Positions 47,609-55,618 of a stretch of DNA of 64,000 nucleotides are shown one piece after another. The DNA comes from Mycolicibacterium sp. TUM20985 (GTDB taxonomy: Bacteria; Actinomycetota; Actinomycetes; Mycobacteriales; Mycobacteriaceae), in assembly GCF_030295745.1 (NCBI RefSeq), contig NZ_AP027291.1, forward strand, positions 4,836,001 to 4,900,000. The letters run 5' to 3'. The notes beneath the pieces were generated by a model, which made no database searches, was not told the origin of the DNA, and was given only the letters and a program-made list of their open reading frames with translations. Numbering within the stretch: position 1 is the first letter of the stretch; the number at the start of each line of letters is the position of its first letter. Made by a program: the position numbers and the translations under genes.

Positions 47609-48310
47609 ATGCACTACTTCGCCCTGCTGCTCAGCCCCGAGAGCACCTACCCCGCCGACCCTGCCGACCAGGCTGCCGAGATGGCGGCTTATCAGGACTT
47701 CCATGCCACCGCGGAACGCTCCATTCGTGGCGGTGACGCACTGCTGCCGTCGGCGACCGGCGTGCGCATCACCGGCGGACGCGACCAGCCGAGCGTGACG
47801 GACGGCCCGTTCGCCGAGGGCGCCGAGGTGGCCGGCGGCTACTACGTCTTCGAGGCCGACGATCTCGACCAGGCGCTCGGGCTCGCCGCGCAGATTCCGG
47901 CCGCCAAGTACGGCGCCGTCGAGGTCTGGCCGATGGCCGGTGACGGTGCGACGTCTCCCCTGGAGGGCACCAACTGGCTGGCGCTTCTGCTCGAGCCACC
48001 GGCGGTGCCGTCGGCTCCAGGCAGCGAGCATTGGCAGCAGCTCGTCGCACAGCACGGCGAGTTCCATGCCGCGGCCGGCGAACACGTCAAGGGTGGCGCC
48101 GGGTTGCATCCGCCCAGCACCACGACGACGGTCACCGTGCGCGACGGCAAGGCGTCGTTCACCGACGGCCCGTTCGCCGAGGGCGCCGAAGTCGCCAACG
48201 GTTTCTACGTGCTGTCGGCCACCGATCGTGACGAGGCCGTCAAGATCGCCTCGATGATCCCGGCGACGTCAGTCGAACTCCGACAGCTCGCCGGTATCTC
48301 GGGGCTGTAG
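47609..48310 (+). CDS. Tandem YCII/DGPF-domain protein
   Basis: 233 residues from ATG 47609 with CGGAGG nearby; the frame is open from 47513. Two copies of the YCII-related (DGPF) domain each contain TDGPFAEGAEV. Such proteins are genetically tied to ECF42 sigma factors, whose gene follows 10 nt downstream. It may bind a small ligand or act as an enzyme. Function of DGPF proteins remains unknown. Confidence 0.88.
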   Translation: MHYFALLLSPESTYPADPADQAAEMAAYQDFHATAERSIRGGDALLPSATGVRITGGRDQPSVTDGPFAEGAEVAGGYYVFEADDLDQALGLAAQIPAAKYGAVEVWPMAGDGATSPLEGTNWLALLLEPPAVPSAPGSEHWQQLVAQHGEFHAAAGEHVKGGAGLHPPSTTTTVTVRDGKASFTDGPFAEGAEVANGFYVLSATDRDEAVKIASMIPATSVELRQLAGISGL

Positions 48311-48320
48311 CCGTCGCTGA

Positions 48321-49535
48321 ATGCCCAACCTGGACGGCGTGTTTCGACGCGAGTGGGGTCCGGCCGTCGCGGCGCTGGCCCGCTGGTCGGGCGACCTGAC
48401 CGTCGCCGAGGACGCCGTCCAGGAGGCCTTCGCCGACGCCTTGCGGACGTGGCCGCGGGACGGCGTGCCGGACAACCCCGGCGGCTGGGTCGTGGCGGTC
48501 GCCCGCAACCGGGCTCTCGATCGGCTCCGCCGCGAATCGAGCCGACCGGGAAGGGAACTCGCCGCCGTGATGGACAACGCGTGGGCCCGCGTCGACGGCG
48601 TGCCGGTGCATCCCGTGCGCGATGACGAGCTGCGGATGATGTTCACGTGCGCCCACCCTGCCTTGGACGGGGCGTCGCAGCTCGCGTTGACGCTGCGCCT
48701 GATCTCGGGGCTGACGGTGCCCGAGATCGCGCGGGCGCTGTTGCAGTCCGAGGCGGCGGTGGGGCAGCGAATCACGCGGGCCAAGGCCAAGATTCGCGGC
48801 GCGAACATTCCGCTGCGGGTGCCGCCCGCCGAGCTGCTATCCGACCGCGTCCCGCACGTGCTGGCGTGCATCTACTCGGTGTTCACCGAGGGCTACTGGT
48901 CCACGGCTGGCCCGTCGGCGATCCGCGACGAGCTGTGCGACGAAGGCATCCGCCTGGCCGGCGAGATGTGCGCGTTGATGCCCAACGAGCGCGACGCCCA
49001 GGCGTTGGCGGCGCTGATGCAGCTGCACGATTCGCGGCGCGCGACGCGAGTCGACGATGCTGGGGCGCTGGTGCCGCTGGACGAACAGGACCGGTCGGCA
49101 TGGGACCGTGGAAAGATCACCCGCGGACTCGAGCGGCTGCGGCTGGCCGAGGGGTCGACGGGCGCCTATCTGCCGCAGGCGGTGATTGCGGCGGCGCATG
49201 CGACGGCGCCCTCCTTCTCGGAGACCGACTGGCCGCTGATCTGTTTGGCCTACGACCGAGTGATCTCCTTGACCAACTCCCCCGTCGCGACGGCCAACAG
49301 GGCGCTGGCGGTCGGGTTCCGGGACGGTTTCGACGCCGGTCTGCGCGCGCTGGACGAGGTGGCCGACGATCCGCGCTTGGCGCGGTCGGGCACGGTGGCG
49401 TCGATCCGGGCGGATCTGCTGCGCCGGGCGGGCCAGTTGACGGAGGCTGCGCAGTGGTACCGGTTAGCGTTGGAGCGCAACGGGTCCGAGCCGGCGCGAG
49501 TATTTCTGCGGCGGCGGCTGGTGGAGATGGGGTGA
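48321..49535 (+). CDS. ECF sigma factor, ECF42-type, with C-terminal TPR-like extension
   Basis: 404 residues. Sigma region 2 (DLTVAEDAVQEAFADALRTW, GWVVAVARNRALDRLRRE) and region 4 (LTVPEIARALLQSEAAVGQRITRAKAKI) are followed by a ~200-residue helical extension containing CIYSVFTEGYW and TPR-like repeats near LDEVADDPRL. Extension plus adjacent DGPF gene is the ECF42 pattern, which has no anti-sigma factor. It directs RNA polymerase to specific promoters, likely including its own operon. Confidence 0.92.
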   Translation: MPNLDGVFRREWGPAVAALARWSGDLTVAEDAVQEAFADALRTWPRDGVPDNPGGWVVAVARNRALDRLRRESSRPGRELAAVMDNAWARVDGVPVHPVRDDELRMMFTCAHPALDGASQLALTLRLISGLTVPEIARALLQSEAAVGQRITRAKAKIRGANIPLRVPPAELLSDRVPHVLACIYSVFTEGYWSTAGPSAIRDELCDEGIRLAGEMCALMPNERDAQALAALMQLHDSRRATRVDDAGALVPLDEQDRSAWDRGKITRGLERLRLAEGSTGAYLPQAVIAAAHATAPSFSETDWPLICLAYDRVISLTNSPVATANRALAVGFRDGFDAGLRALDEVADDPRLARSGTVASIRADLLRRAGQLTEAAQWYRLALERNGSEPARVFLRRRLVEMG

Positions 49536-49546
49536 CGAAGCGAGTT

Positions 49547-49867
49547 TCAGGCTGCGGCCTGCTCCAAGCTGACCGACATTTGCGTGTCAACCGGCTCGAC
49601 GCTCGTCAGCTTGTGCTCGGCCACCGGCGGCACTACGTGACCACCGAGGCTCTGGACCGCTCGGAGCGCCTTGACGGGTACGACGAGGACGACGACCTGA
49701 AGGGCCGCAACCGCCAGGAGTGGCCAGATCAGGCCGGAGAACACCGTTAGCGCAGTGACTGCGCTAAGACCCATGCCGTGAGACGCCCGGCGCCTGAACG
49801 CGATCACCCCGATGACCATAAACGCCGGTATGAACCCCACCAAATAAAATAGAAGCCAACTGGCCAT
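49547..49867 (-). CDS. Small membrane protein, unknown
   Basis: 106 residues from ATG 49867, two membrane segments (SWLLFYLVGFIPAFMVIGVIAF and ...LIWPLLAVAALQVVVLVV) joined by a basic loop RRRASHGMG, with a polar tail. The frame is open to 50026 but the upstream part is implausible. GGGGGG precedes the ATG. I do not recognise the family. Confidence 0.55.
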   Translation of the reverse strand: MASWLLFYLVGFIPAFMVIGVIAFRRRASHGMGLSAVTALTVFSGLIWPLLAVAALQVVVLVVPVKALRAVQSLGGHVVPPVAEHKLTSVEPVDTQMSVSLEQAAA

Positions 49868-50507
49868 ATCCAACCCCCCCGGCTGACCCAGCCCCCCGGC
49901 TGGGTATAGATAGGACCAATACTGACCCCGACGGCAAAAATTCGCAAGATCTTGGCCGGATCGGCTTGCATAGCCGTTGGAACTCGACCGGTCCCGAGCG
50001 GTGTTCGTGCCCAGCGGCGTCGGCAACGCCTCTCAGAGGCTGGTACCCCACGCGGCGGCGTACGCGTACTGGTCGAGAGCACTACTCCCGATGCTCCCTA
50101 CACGTTCCGGACCCTGGCCGACGAGACGGTGGCGATCGATTGTCCATACCGGTAGTACGCGGCACGGAACTCGGCCATCCCGCGTTCGAATTCAGATAGC
50201 CACACCGCCGGTAAATCCGGGGAACGGGCGGTCCACCTAATCGAGACGGCGGTTCCGGGAGAGCCACGCGTCACGTTGCAACCACTGGTTGGCGACCTCG
50301 TTCCCGTGGCCTCGAAACCTGCATGCATTGGATGATTCGTGAACGCTTGCGAGTGGACAAATCCGATTGCGACCATCGCGATGCGTTGGGCGCTAAAGGA
50401 GCGTCGCCAACGATGTGAGCGGTATGGTTGCCCAAGCCGTGACTTCGGACAACGGAGCTGAGGGGCCAAGGGGGCTGGGTAACCAGTGGTGAGGGGCAGA
50501 AACCGAT
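49868..50507. other. Intergenic stretch before the polysaccharide locus
   Basis: 640 nt without a supportable gene. Short frames exist on both strands (for example 50098-50469 minus), but none has a recognisable protein, ribosome site or conserved pattern. It presumably holds the promoter of the chain-length regulator at 50508; I see no clear hexamers. Confidence 0.5.
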
Positions 50508-51923
50508 ATGGATGTACGGGGCTTCGTAAGGTTGCTGCGTTCCCGTTGGCTCATAGTCTGCGTGACGGTGCTCGTTGCGGTACTCGGAGCAGTGACCGTC
50601 ACGCTTCTCACAACGCCTTTGTATCAGGCGTCCACCAGGCTTTTTGTGTCGACAACATCCGGTGCCTCAGTGAACGAGCTGTACCAAGGGAATTTGTTCT
50701 CGCAGCAGCGCGTGCTCTCCTACACGGAGTTGCTCCGAGGCGAAACCTTGGCGCAGCGCACCATCGATAAATTGGGACTAAACACGACCGCGGAATCGCT
50801 GAGCGCCAACGTCGAGGCTACTGCGAAACCCGATACGGTTTTGATCGAGGTGAAGGTCCACGACGAATCGCCCGTTCGAGCGCGTGACATCGCAAATACG
50901 CTGTCCGACGAATTCGTCGGAATGTCACGCGAACTGGAAACGCCGGGTGACGGATCGATCCCCGACGCGCGCGTGATTGTCGAACAGCGTGCAACTGTTC
51001 CTGCAGAACCTGTGGTTCCGAACACGAAGCGCAACCTTCTCGCCGGACTTGGCATTGGTTTGCTGCTTGGCGTGGGCCTTGCAGTGATCCGAGACCGACT
51101 GGACAACACCGTGAAGGACCAAGAAACCCTTGAGGAGATCACCAAGACTGGTCTCGTAGGCACGATTCCGCTGGATAAGGAACGTCGGGAACATCCGTCG
51201 ATCTCCTTTGAGAACGACAATTCTGCAATCGCTGAGTCCTTTCGCAAACTTCGCACCAATCTCCAGTTTCTCGCCGTTGACAACCCGCCGCGTTTGATCG
51301 TCGTTACGAGTTCTCTGCCGGGCGAAGGTAAGTCAACGACCGCCATCAACATTGCTCTCGCGTTGGCGGAGGGTGAACACAACGTGGTGCTCGTCGACGG
51401 CGACATGCGGCGTCCCATGCTGGCCAAGTATCTCGACGTAGTCGGCACCGTCGGATTAAGCACAGTACTGAGCGGGGCCGCCACGTTATCGGAAGTGCTT
51501 CAGAAGACGAGTACACCGGGGCTGACCGTTCTCGCCTCAGGACCGACCCCACCAAATCCGAGCGAGTTGCTCGGATCCTTGGCGGCGCAGAAGATTTTGA
51601 GTGAACTGCGCTCGCAATTCGACTACGTCATCGTGGATTCTTCACCTCTTCTTGCAGTCACCGATGCCGCCATTCTTGCGACCAGTGCCGATGGTGTCCT
51701 TATGATGGCCCGATACGGGCAGACCAAACGAGAGCAACTCGCGCATGCGGTCAGGAACCTAGAGGGTGTGGGCGTTTCACCTCTCGGCACGGTATTCACG
51801 ATGACGCCTCACCGCGGAAACGACTACTACAGCTACAGCTACAGCTACTACAGCGAAGCCACACCAAAGCAGGCCGCTGGCACCAGCGGCAAACGTGGCC
51901 GCCGGCGCCGTAGCGACACGTAA
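50508..51923 (+). CDS. Polysaccharide chain-length regulator fused to tyrosine autokinase (Wzz-BY-kinase)
   Basis: 471 residues. N-terminal Wzz domain with first membrane helix (LIVCVTVLVAVLGAVTVTLL) and PLYQASTRLFVSTTS, second helix near residue 185 (LLAGLGIGLLLGVGLAVI). The cytoplasmic kinase has Walker A SSLPGEGKSTTAIN (about residue 268), Walker A' VLVDGDMRRP and Walker B YVIVDSSP. The C-terminus has a Tyr cluster YYSYSYSYY, the expected autophosphorylation tail, then a basic end. It sets polymer length with Wzy. First gene of the EPS locus. Confidence 0.92.
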   Translation: MDVRGFVRLLRSRWLIVCVTVLVAVLGAVTVTLLTTPLYQASTRLFVSTTSGASVNELYQGNLFSQQRVLSYTELLRGETLAQRTIDKLGLNTTAESLSANVEATAKPDTVLIEVKVHDESPVRARDIANTLSDEFVGMSRELETPGDGSIPDARVIVEQRATVPAEPVVPNTKRNLLAGLGIGLLLGVGLAVIRDRLDNTVKDQETLEEITKTGLVGTIPLDKERREHPSISFENDNSAIAESFRKLRTNLQFLAVDNPPRLIVVTSSLPGEGKSTTAINIALALAEGEHNVVLVDGDMRRPMLAKYLDVVGTVGLSTVLSGAATLSEVLQKTSTPGLTVLASGPTPPNPSELLGSLAAQKILSELRSQFDYVIVDSSPLLAVTDAAILATSADGVLMMARYGQTKREQLAHAVRNLEGVGVSPLGTVFTMTPHRGNDYYSYSYSYYSEATPKQAAGTSGKRGRRRRSDT

Positions 51924-52131
51924 TGCCCGTTGAGCTCCACCGTGTCGCCTTCAATTTCCGCAAGAGTCAGCGAAGTCGTCGCTCGACGAGATGGAGGGCG
52001 ACAAGTTCTGACTCGAGCGACGGCAAGCTCTCCAAAACGTCCATCTCCGCGCAGTCGAAAGGCCGGACTGACAGCCGTTGCCGCCCATAGTTATTGGGGA
52101 TCGCACATCCGCTTCGCGATAGTCGAGGGGG

Positions 52132-52162
52132 TTGCAACGCACAGCAAGCTAGCCTCTAGTAT
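52132..52162 (+). promoter_or_regulatory. Possible promoter of the GT2 operon
   Basis: In the 332-nt gap 51924-52255, TTGCAA (52132-52137) and TAGTAT (52157-52162) are 19 nt apart, slightly long for SigA. No gene is supportable in the gap; a 100-codon frame at 51930 is low complexity. Confidence 0.35.
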
Positions 52163-52255
52163 TCTGCGACTTGGGGGTGGCAATGGGGATCAGTACTTCA
52201 GGACTAACGACCTTGAGCATCTGCGGAAGTAAAGCAGAGTGTTTCCAACGTCGAA

Positions 52256-53215
52256 ATGAGTGACGTGGCCCAACCGCGGCGCGTGTCGGCAGTCATCCGA
52301 GCCTTGAACGAAGGCCAGCACATCGGTCGTCTGTTGAGGGGTTTGGACCAACAAACCGTCAAGCTTGACGAGATCATTCTCGTCGACTCCGGGTCGACCG
52401 ATGACACCGTCGCGATTGCCGAGGCGGCAGGCTGCACTGTCGTGCGCATTGCCAAGAACGAGTTCTCGTTCGGGCGAGCACTCAACAGAGGGTGCGCTGC
52501 AGCGACCGGCGACATTCTCCTCTTCGCGTCCGCACACGTTTACCCCGTGTACGACACATACGTAGAACATCTCGTCAGTGCCTTCGATCGTCCGGGCGTA
52601 GCCATCGCCTATGGACGTCAGATTGGCGATGAGCGGACGAAGTACTCCGAATCGCGCGTGATGCTCAAATGGTTTCCGACCGAGAACATCTGGGACCAGG
52701 GCCATCCATTCAGCAATAATGCCAATGCCGCAATCCGCAGGTCAGTTTGGCAGGCATCGCCCTACGACGAGACTCTAACCGGGCTTGAGGACCTTGATTT
52801 TGCGCGAAAGGCCATTGCGAGCGCCCATAAGATCGCCTACGTCGCCGATGCGCCGGTAGTTCACGTGCATGAGGAGACTTGGGGCGTCATTCGCAACCGG
52901 TATCGGCGCGAGGCGATCGCATACGCGCGCATCGTCGAGGGGTCGAAGATGTCTCTGCCACGAGCTGTCGCCCTCGCGTTGACGAACATCACCGGTGATT
53001 ATCTCGGCGCCGCTAGAGCCAACCGCCTCCACAACAATGTGATCGGCATTCCGTTGTTCAGGCTGGCACAGTTCATCGGCACCTGGGAAGGCTTCCGTCA
53101 GCCAGACCACGTGTCAGAGCGGCTCCTGGAGCGGTTCTACTATCCCGCCAACTCACAGCAACAAGTCCCCACTGCCGCACCCGGTCGGAAGATCGAGTAC
53201 TCCGAAGGCACATAG
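52256..53215 (+). CDS. Glycosyltransferase family 2
   Basis: 319 residues. GT-A fold: VSAVIRALNEGQHIGRLL, DEIILVDSGSTDDT, substrate motif ATGDILLFASAHVYP (replacing the common DDD) and acceptor-side LEDLDFARKA. It probably adds a sugar to the lipid-linked repeat unit on the inner membrane face. It is followed 20 nt later by the CMP-sugar synthetase gene, in one operon. Confidence 0.88.
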   Translation: MSDVAQPRRVSAVIRALNEGQHIGRLLRGLDQQTVKLDEIILVDSGSTDDTVAIAEAAGCTVVRIAKNEFSFGRALNRGCAAATGDILLFASAHVYPVYDTYVEHLVSAFDRPGVAIAYGRQIGDERTKYSESRVMLKWFPTENIWDQGHPFSNNANAAIRRSVWQASPYDETLTGLEDLDFARKAIASAHKIAYVADAPVVHVHEETWGVIRNRYRREAIAYARIVEGSKMSLPRAVALALTNITGDYLGAARANRLHNNVIGIPLFRLAQFIGTWEGFRQPDHVSERLLERFYYPANSQQQVPTAAPGRKIEYSEGT

Positions 53216-53235
53216 ACAAACCCCCGTGGAGAGCA

Positions 53236-53910
53236 ATGAACTGCACCGTCGCCGTCGTCCCAATGCGCCACAACAGTGAGCGCGTCCCGGGCAAGAATTA
53301 CCGCCACCTCGGTGGAGTTCCGCTGTACCACCATGTAGTCCGTACGTTGAGCGAGGTAGCCGAGATCGACCTCATAGTGATCGACACGGACAGCGAATTC
53401 ATCATCGATGACTGCGCCGAGTGCTTCCCGGACGTGCGGGTGCTCCTCCGACCTGAGCACCTTCGCGACGGCGCTATTGCAATGAACGACGTGCTGATGA
53501 ACACGCTCAACCAAGTCGACGCCGACATCGCCCTACAGACTCACTCCACGAATCCGTTCTTGAAAGCTGAAACCGTGTCTGGCGCGCTGAGAAAATTCAA
53601 GGAACGCGATGGCGCATTCGACTCCATGTTCAGCGTCACACGATTGCAAGCCCGACTTTGGGACGCCGAGTGCCAGGCAGTCAACCACGACCCCTCGGTC
53701 CTCCTCCGCACGCAGGATTTGGCGCCGCTGTTCATCGAGAATTCATGCTTCTTCATCTTCACTCCAGACCTTTTGCGGGAACGTGGAAATCGGGTCGGCG
53801 CTCTCCCTCTCATGGTCGAGATGGCCCCCCTAGAGGCAATCGACATAGATACCGAAGAGGATTTCGCAATGGCCGCAGCCATTGCCGCGAGCATCGAGGT
53901 CAACAGATGA
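53236..53910 (+). CDS. Acylneuraminate cytidylyltransferase-like CMP-sugar synthetase
   Basis: 224 residues. The nucleotide loop VAVVPMRHNSERVPGKNYR follows the R-x-x-S-x-x-x-P-x-K-N pattern of NeuA-type enzymes. HSTNPFLKAETV, SMFSVTRLQARLW and the metal site with AIDIDTEEDF are also typical. The enzyme would activate a ulosonic-acid-like sugar with CTP to a CMP-sugar and PPi. The ATGA junction couples it to the next dehydrogenase. No sialic-acid synthase (NeuB) or Kdo synthase (KdsA) is in the window, so the actual sugar is unknown. Confidence 0.82.
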   Translation: MNCTVAVVPMRHNSERVPGKNYRHLGGVPLYHHVVRTLSEVAEIDLIVIDTDSEFIIDDCAECFPDVRVLLRPEHLRDGAIAMNDVLMNTLNQVDADIALQTHSTNPFLKAETVSGALRKFKERDGAFDSMFSVTRLQARLWDAECQAVNHDPSVLLRTQDLAPLFIENSCFFIFTPDLLRERGNRVGALPLMVEMAPLEAIDIDTEEDFAMAAAIAASIEVNR

Positions 53911-54839
53911 GCCTGCCGCTGATTCTGGTCACATGCCGCCAGATGCAAGTCGAGCTTCCACGACATCGTCAACGGATCGAAGACCTCGGGTTCGAGGTCC
54001 TGGCGCCGGATCTCAATGGCCGTCAACAGTTCACTGCGAGAGACTTACTCGAATATCGGTCTCACCTGGTAGGAATCATCGCCGGCGACGACGAGCTTGA
54101 CCGCGAGTTCTTCGACGGTGCAACGAGATTGACGACCGTGATTCGATGGGGCATCGGAATGGACTCGGTTGATCACGAAGCCGCTCGAGAGCACGGGGTG
54201 ACCGTTCGCAACACGCCCGGTGTCTTCGGCTACGAGGTCGCCGATTCGGCATTCGGCTTCATCCTGAACCTCGTGCGAGGTTACCTCTCCATAGATGCCG
54301 CAGTCCGGCGCGGCGAATGGCCGAAAGTGGAGGGGATAACGCTTGCGGGCGCGCGACTCGGAGTGGTGGGTTTTGGCGCGATCGGACGTGAGATCGCCAA
54401 ACGCGGTGTGGGGTTTGGCATGGATGTCGTCGCCTTCGACCCATATGTCCCCGCTGAGGCGGCGCAGGCGGCGATGGTTGATCTCGAGTCGCTGTTGGCA
54501 ACCAGTCGCTTCATCGTGTTGGCCTGCCCGCTGACACCTGAGACGTACCATCTGATAGATGCCGACCGTCTGGCCCTAGTGAGCCCGGATGCCTACCTAG
54601 TCAATGTGGCAAGGGGGCCAGTTGTTTTGGAATCTGACCTCATCGATGCTCTCAGGAACGGTCAGCTGGCCGGAGCCGCTCTCGATGTCTTTGAGGTAGA
54701 GCCCCTCCCCCTCACTAGTGAACTCCGGACGCTACCGAACGTGATGCTCGGCGCACACAACGCATCGAACACTCGCGAAGGAGTCGTCCGCGCCAGCAAT
54801 ACTGCCGTCGAATTCCTTCTCGAGGAGCTGGCGCCTTGA
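53907..54839 (+). CDS. D-2-hydroxyacid dehydrogenase (phosphoglycerate-dehydrogenase-like)
   Basis: 310 residues from ATG 53907 in the ATGA overlap. NAD site GVVGFGAIGREIAK, and catalytic Arg (VNVARGPV), Glu (DVFEVEPLP) and His (LGAHNASN) are all present. Its place between a CMP-sugar synthetase and an SDR suggests it oxidises or reduces an intermediate of a sugar acid rather than making serine. The actual substrate is unknown. The long frame from 53658 is a shadow of the previous gene. Confidence 0.87.
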   Translation: MSLPLILVTCRQMQVELPRHRQRIEDLGFEVLAPDLNGRQQFTARDLLEYRSHLVGIIAGDDELDREFFDGATRLTTVIRWGIGMDSVDHEAAREHGVTVRNTPGVFGYEVADSAFGFILNLVRGYLSIDAAVRRGEWPKVEGITLAGARLGVVGFGAIGREIAKRGVGFGMDVVAFDPYVPAEAAQAAMVDLESLLATSRFIVLACPLTPETYHLIDADRLALVSPDAYLVNVARGPVVLESDLIDALRNGQLAGAALDVFEVEPLPLTSELRTLPNVMLGAHNASNTREGVVRASNTAVEFLLEELAP

Positions 54840-55561
54840 CCCGGGCCGTAGTCATTACCGGAGCCGCGGGCGGAATTGGCGCAGCCCTGTGCGAACGGAT
54901 GCGGCTGGACGGCTATGTCGCAATCGGCATCGACCGCAACCCCGCACCGGCGGCCGACGTGGATGTGCAGCTCGACCTTTCGAAATCTGATCAATTGGTG
55001 GAGCTCGGCCAGGAACTGGCAAGGGACTACGAGCTAAAAGCCGTGATCCACAATGGCGCGGTGCAACCTCTCGGCAGGGCCGGCGAGACATCACTTGGAG
55101 AGTGGATAGATGCGCTGCGGGTCAACGTCATTGCGGTCGACGCACTCACTTCGGGTACCCGAGAGAACCTAGCCACCAACGACGGATCGATTGTCGCGAT
55201 CAGCAGCGTCCACGGCCGCGCAACTTCCGGCGGAGTCACGGCTTACGCCACGACGAAGGCCGCGTTGGAAGGATGGGTTCGATCTGCCGCTATGGACCTT
55301 GGCCCAGATATTCGGGTCAACGGTGTCTCTCCAGGGGCGATAGATACGGCGAAGCTACGCGAGGGGTTTGCACGCTGGGGTGATGAATCGGCCGAGACAC
55401 GAAAGGCAGTTTTGCGGCAACGAACGGCCCTGCGTCGCATAGGAAACCCAAGCGACATCGCCGGGGCCGTCTCATTCTTGATCGGCGGCGATGCCCGTTT
55501 CATCACTGGCACCGTTCTGGTCGTCGATGGAGGCGCGACCGCACGTTTGGGTTCCGAGTGA
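54836..55561 (+). CDS. Short-chain dehydrogenase/reductase
   Basis: 241 residues, TTG start in a TTGA overlap with the dehydrogenase stop. Cofactor motif TGAAGGIGAAL, NGAV (NNAG variant), catalytic Ser in AISSVHGRA and YATTK, and the C-terminal FITGTVLVVDGGA. Together with the two preceding genes it forms a coupled three-gene cassette, similar in composition to sugar-acid pathways such as PtmA/PtmB of Campylobacter legionaminate synthesis. That parallel is inference. Confidence 0.88.
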   Translation: MTRAVVITGAAGGIGAALCERMRLDGYVAIGIDRNPAPAADVDVQLDLSKSDQLVELGQELARDYELKAVIHNGAVQPLGRAGETSLGEWIDALRVNVIAVDALTSGTRENLATNDGSIVAISSVHGRATSGGVTAYATTKAALEGWVRSAAMDLGPDIRVNGVSPGAIDTAKLREGFARWGDESAETRKAVLRQRTALRRIGNPSDIAGAVSFLIGGDARFITGTVLVVDGGATARLGSE

Positions 55562-55618
55562 CTAGAGCGTGGCACAGGCTCTCAAACAGTCGCGTCTCAT
55601 TCGGTTTCTGATGGGTTT

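Noticed and set aside
50098-50469. 123-codon minus-strand frame before the polysaccharide locus
   Set aside because: No ribosome site, domain or conserved feature; it lies in a likely promoter region.
51930-52232. 100-codon frame between the BY-kinase and GT2 genes
   Set aside because: Ser/Arg/Ala-rich low-complexity start and no family match; a promoter-like sequence overlaps it.
53658-54839. Longer start for the 2-hydroxyacid dehydrogenase
   Set aside because: The first 83 codons overlap the CMP-sugar synthetase out of frame; ATG 53907 in an ATGA junction gives the normal family length.
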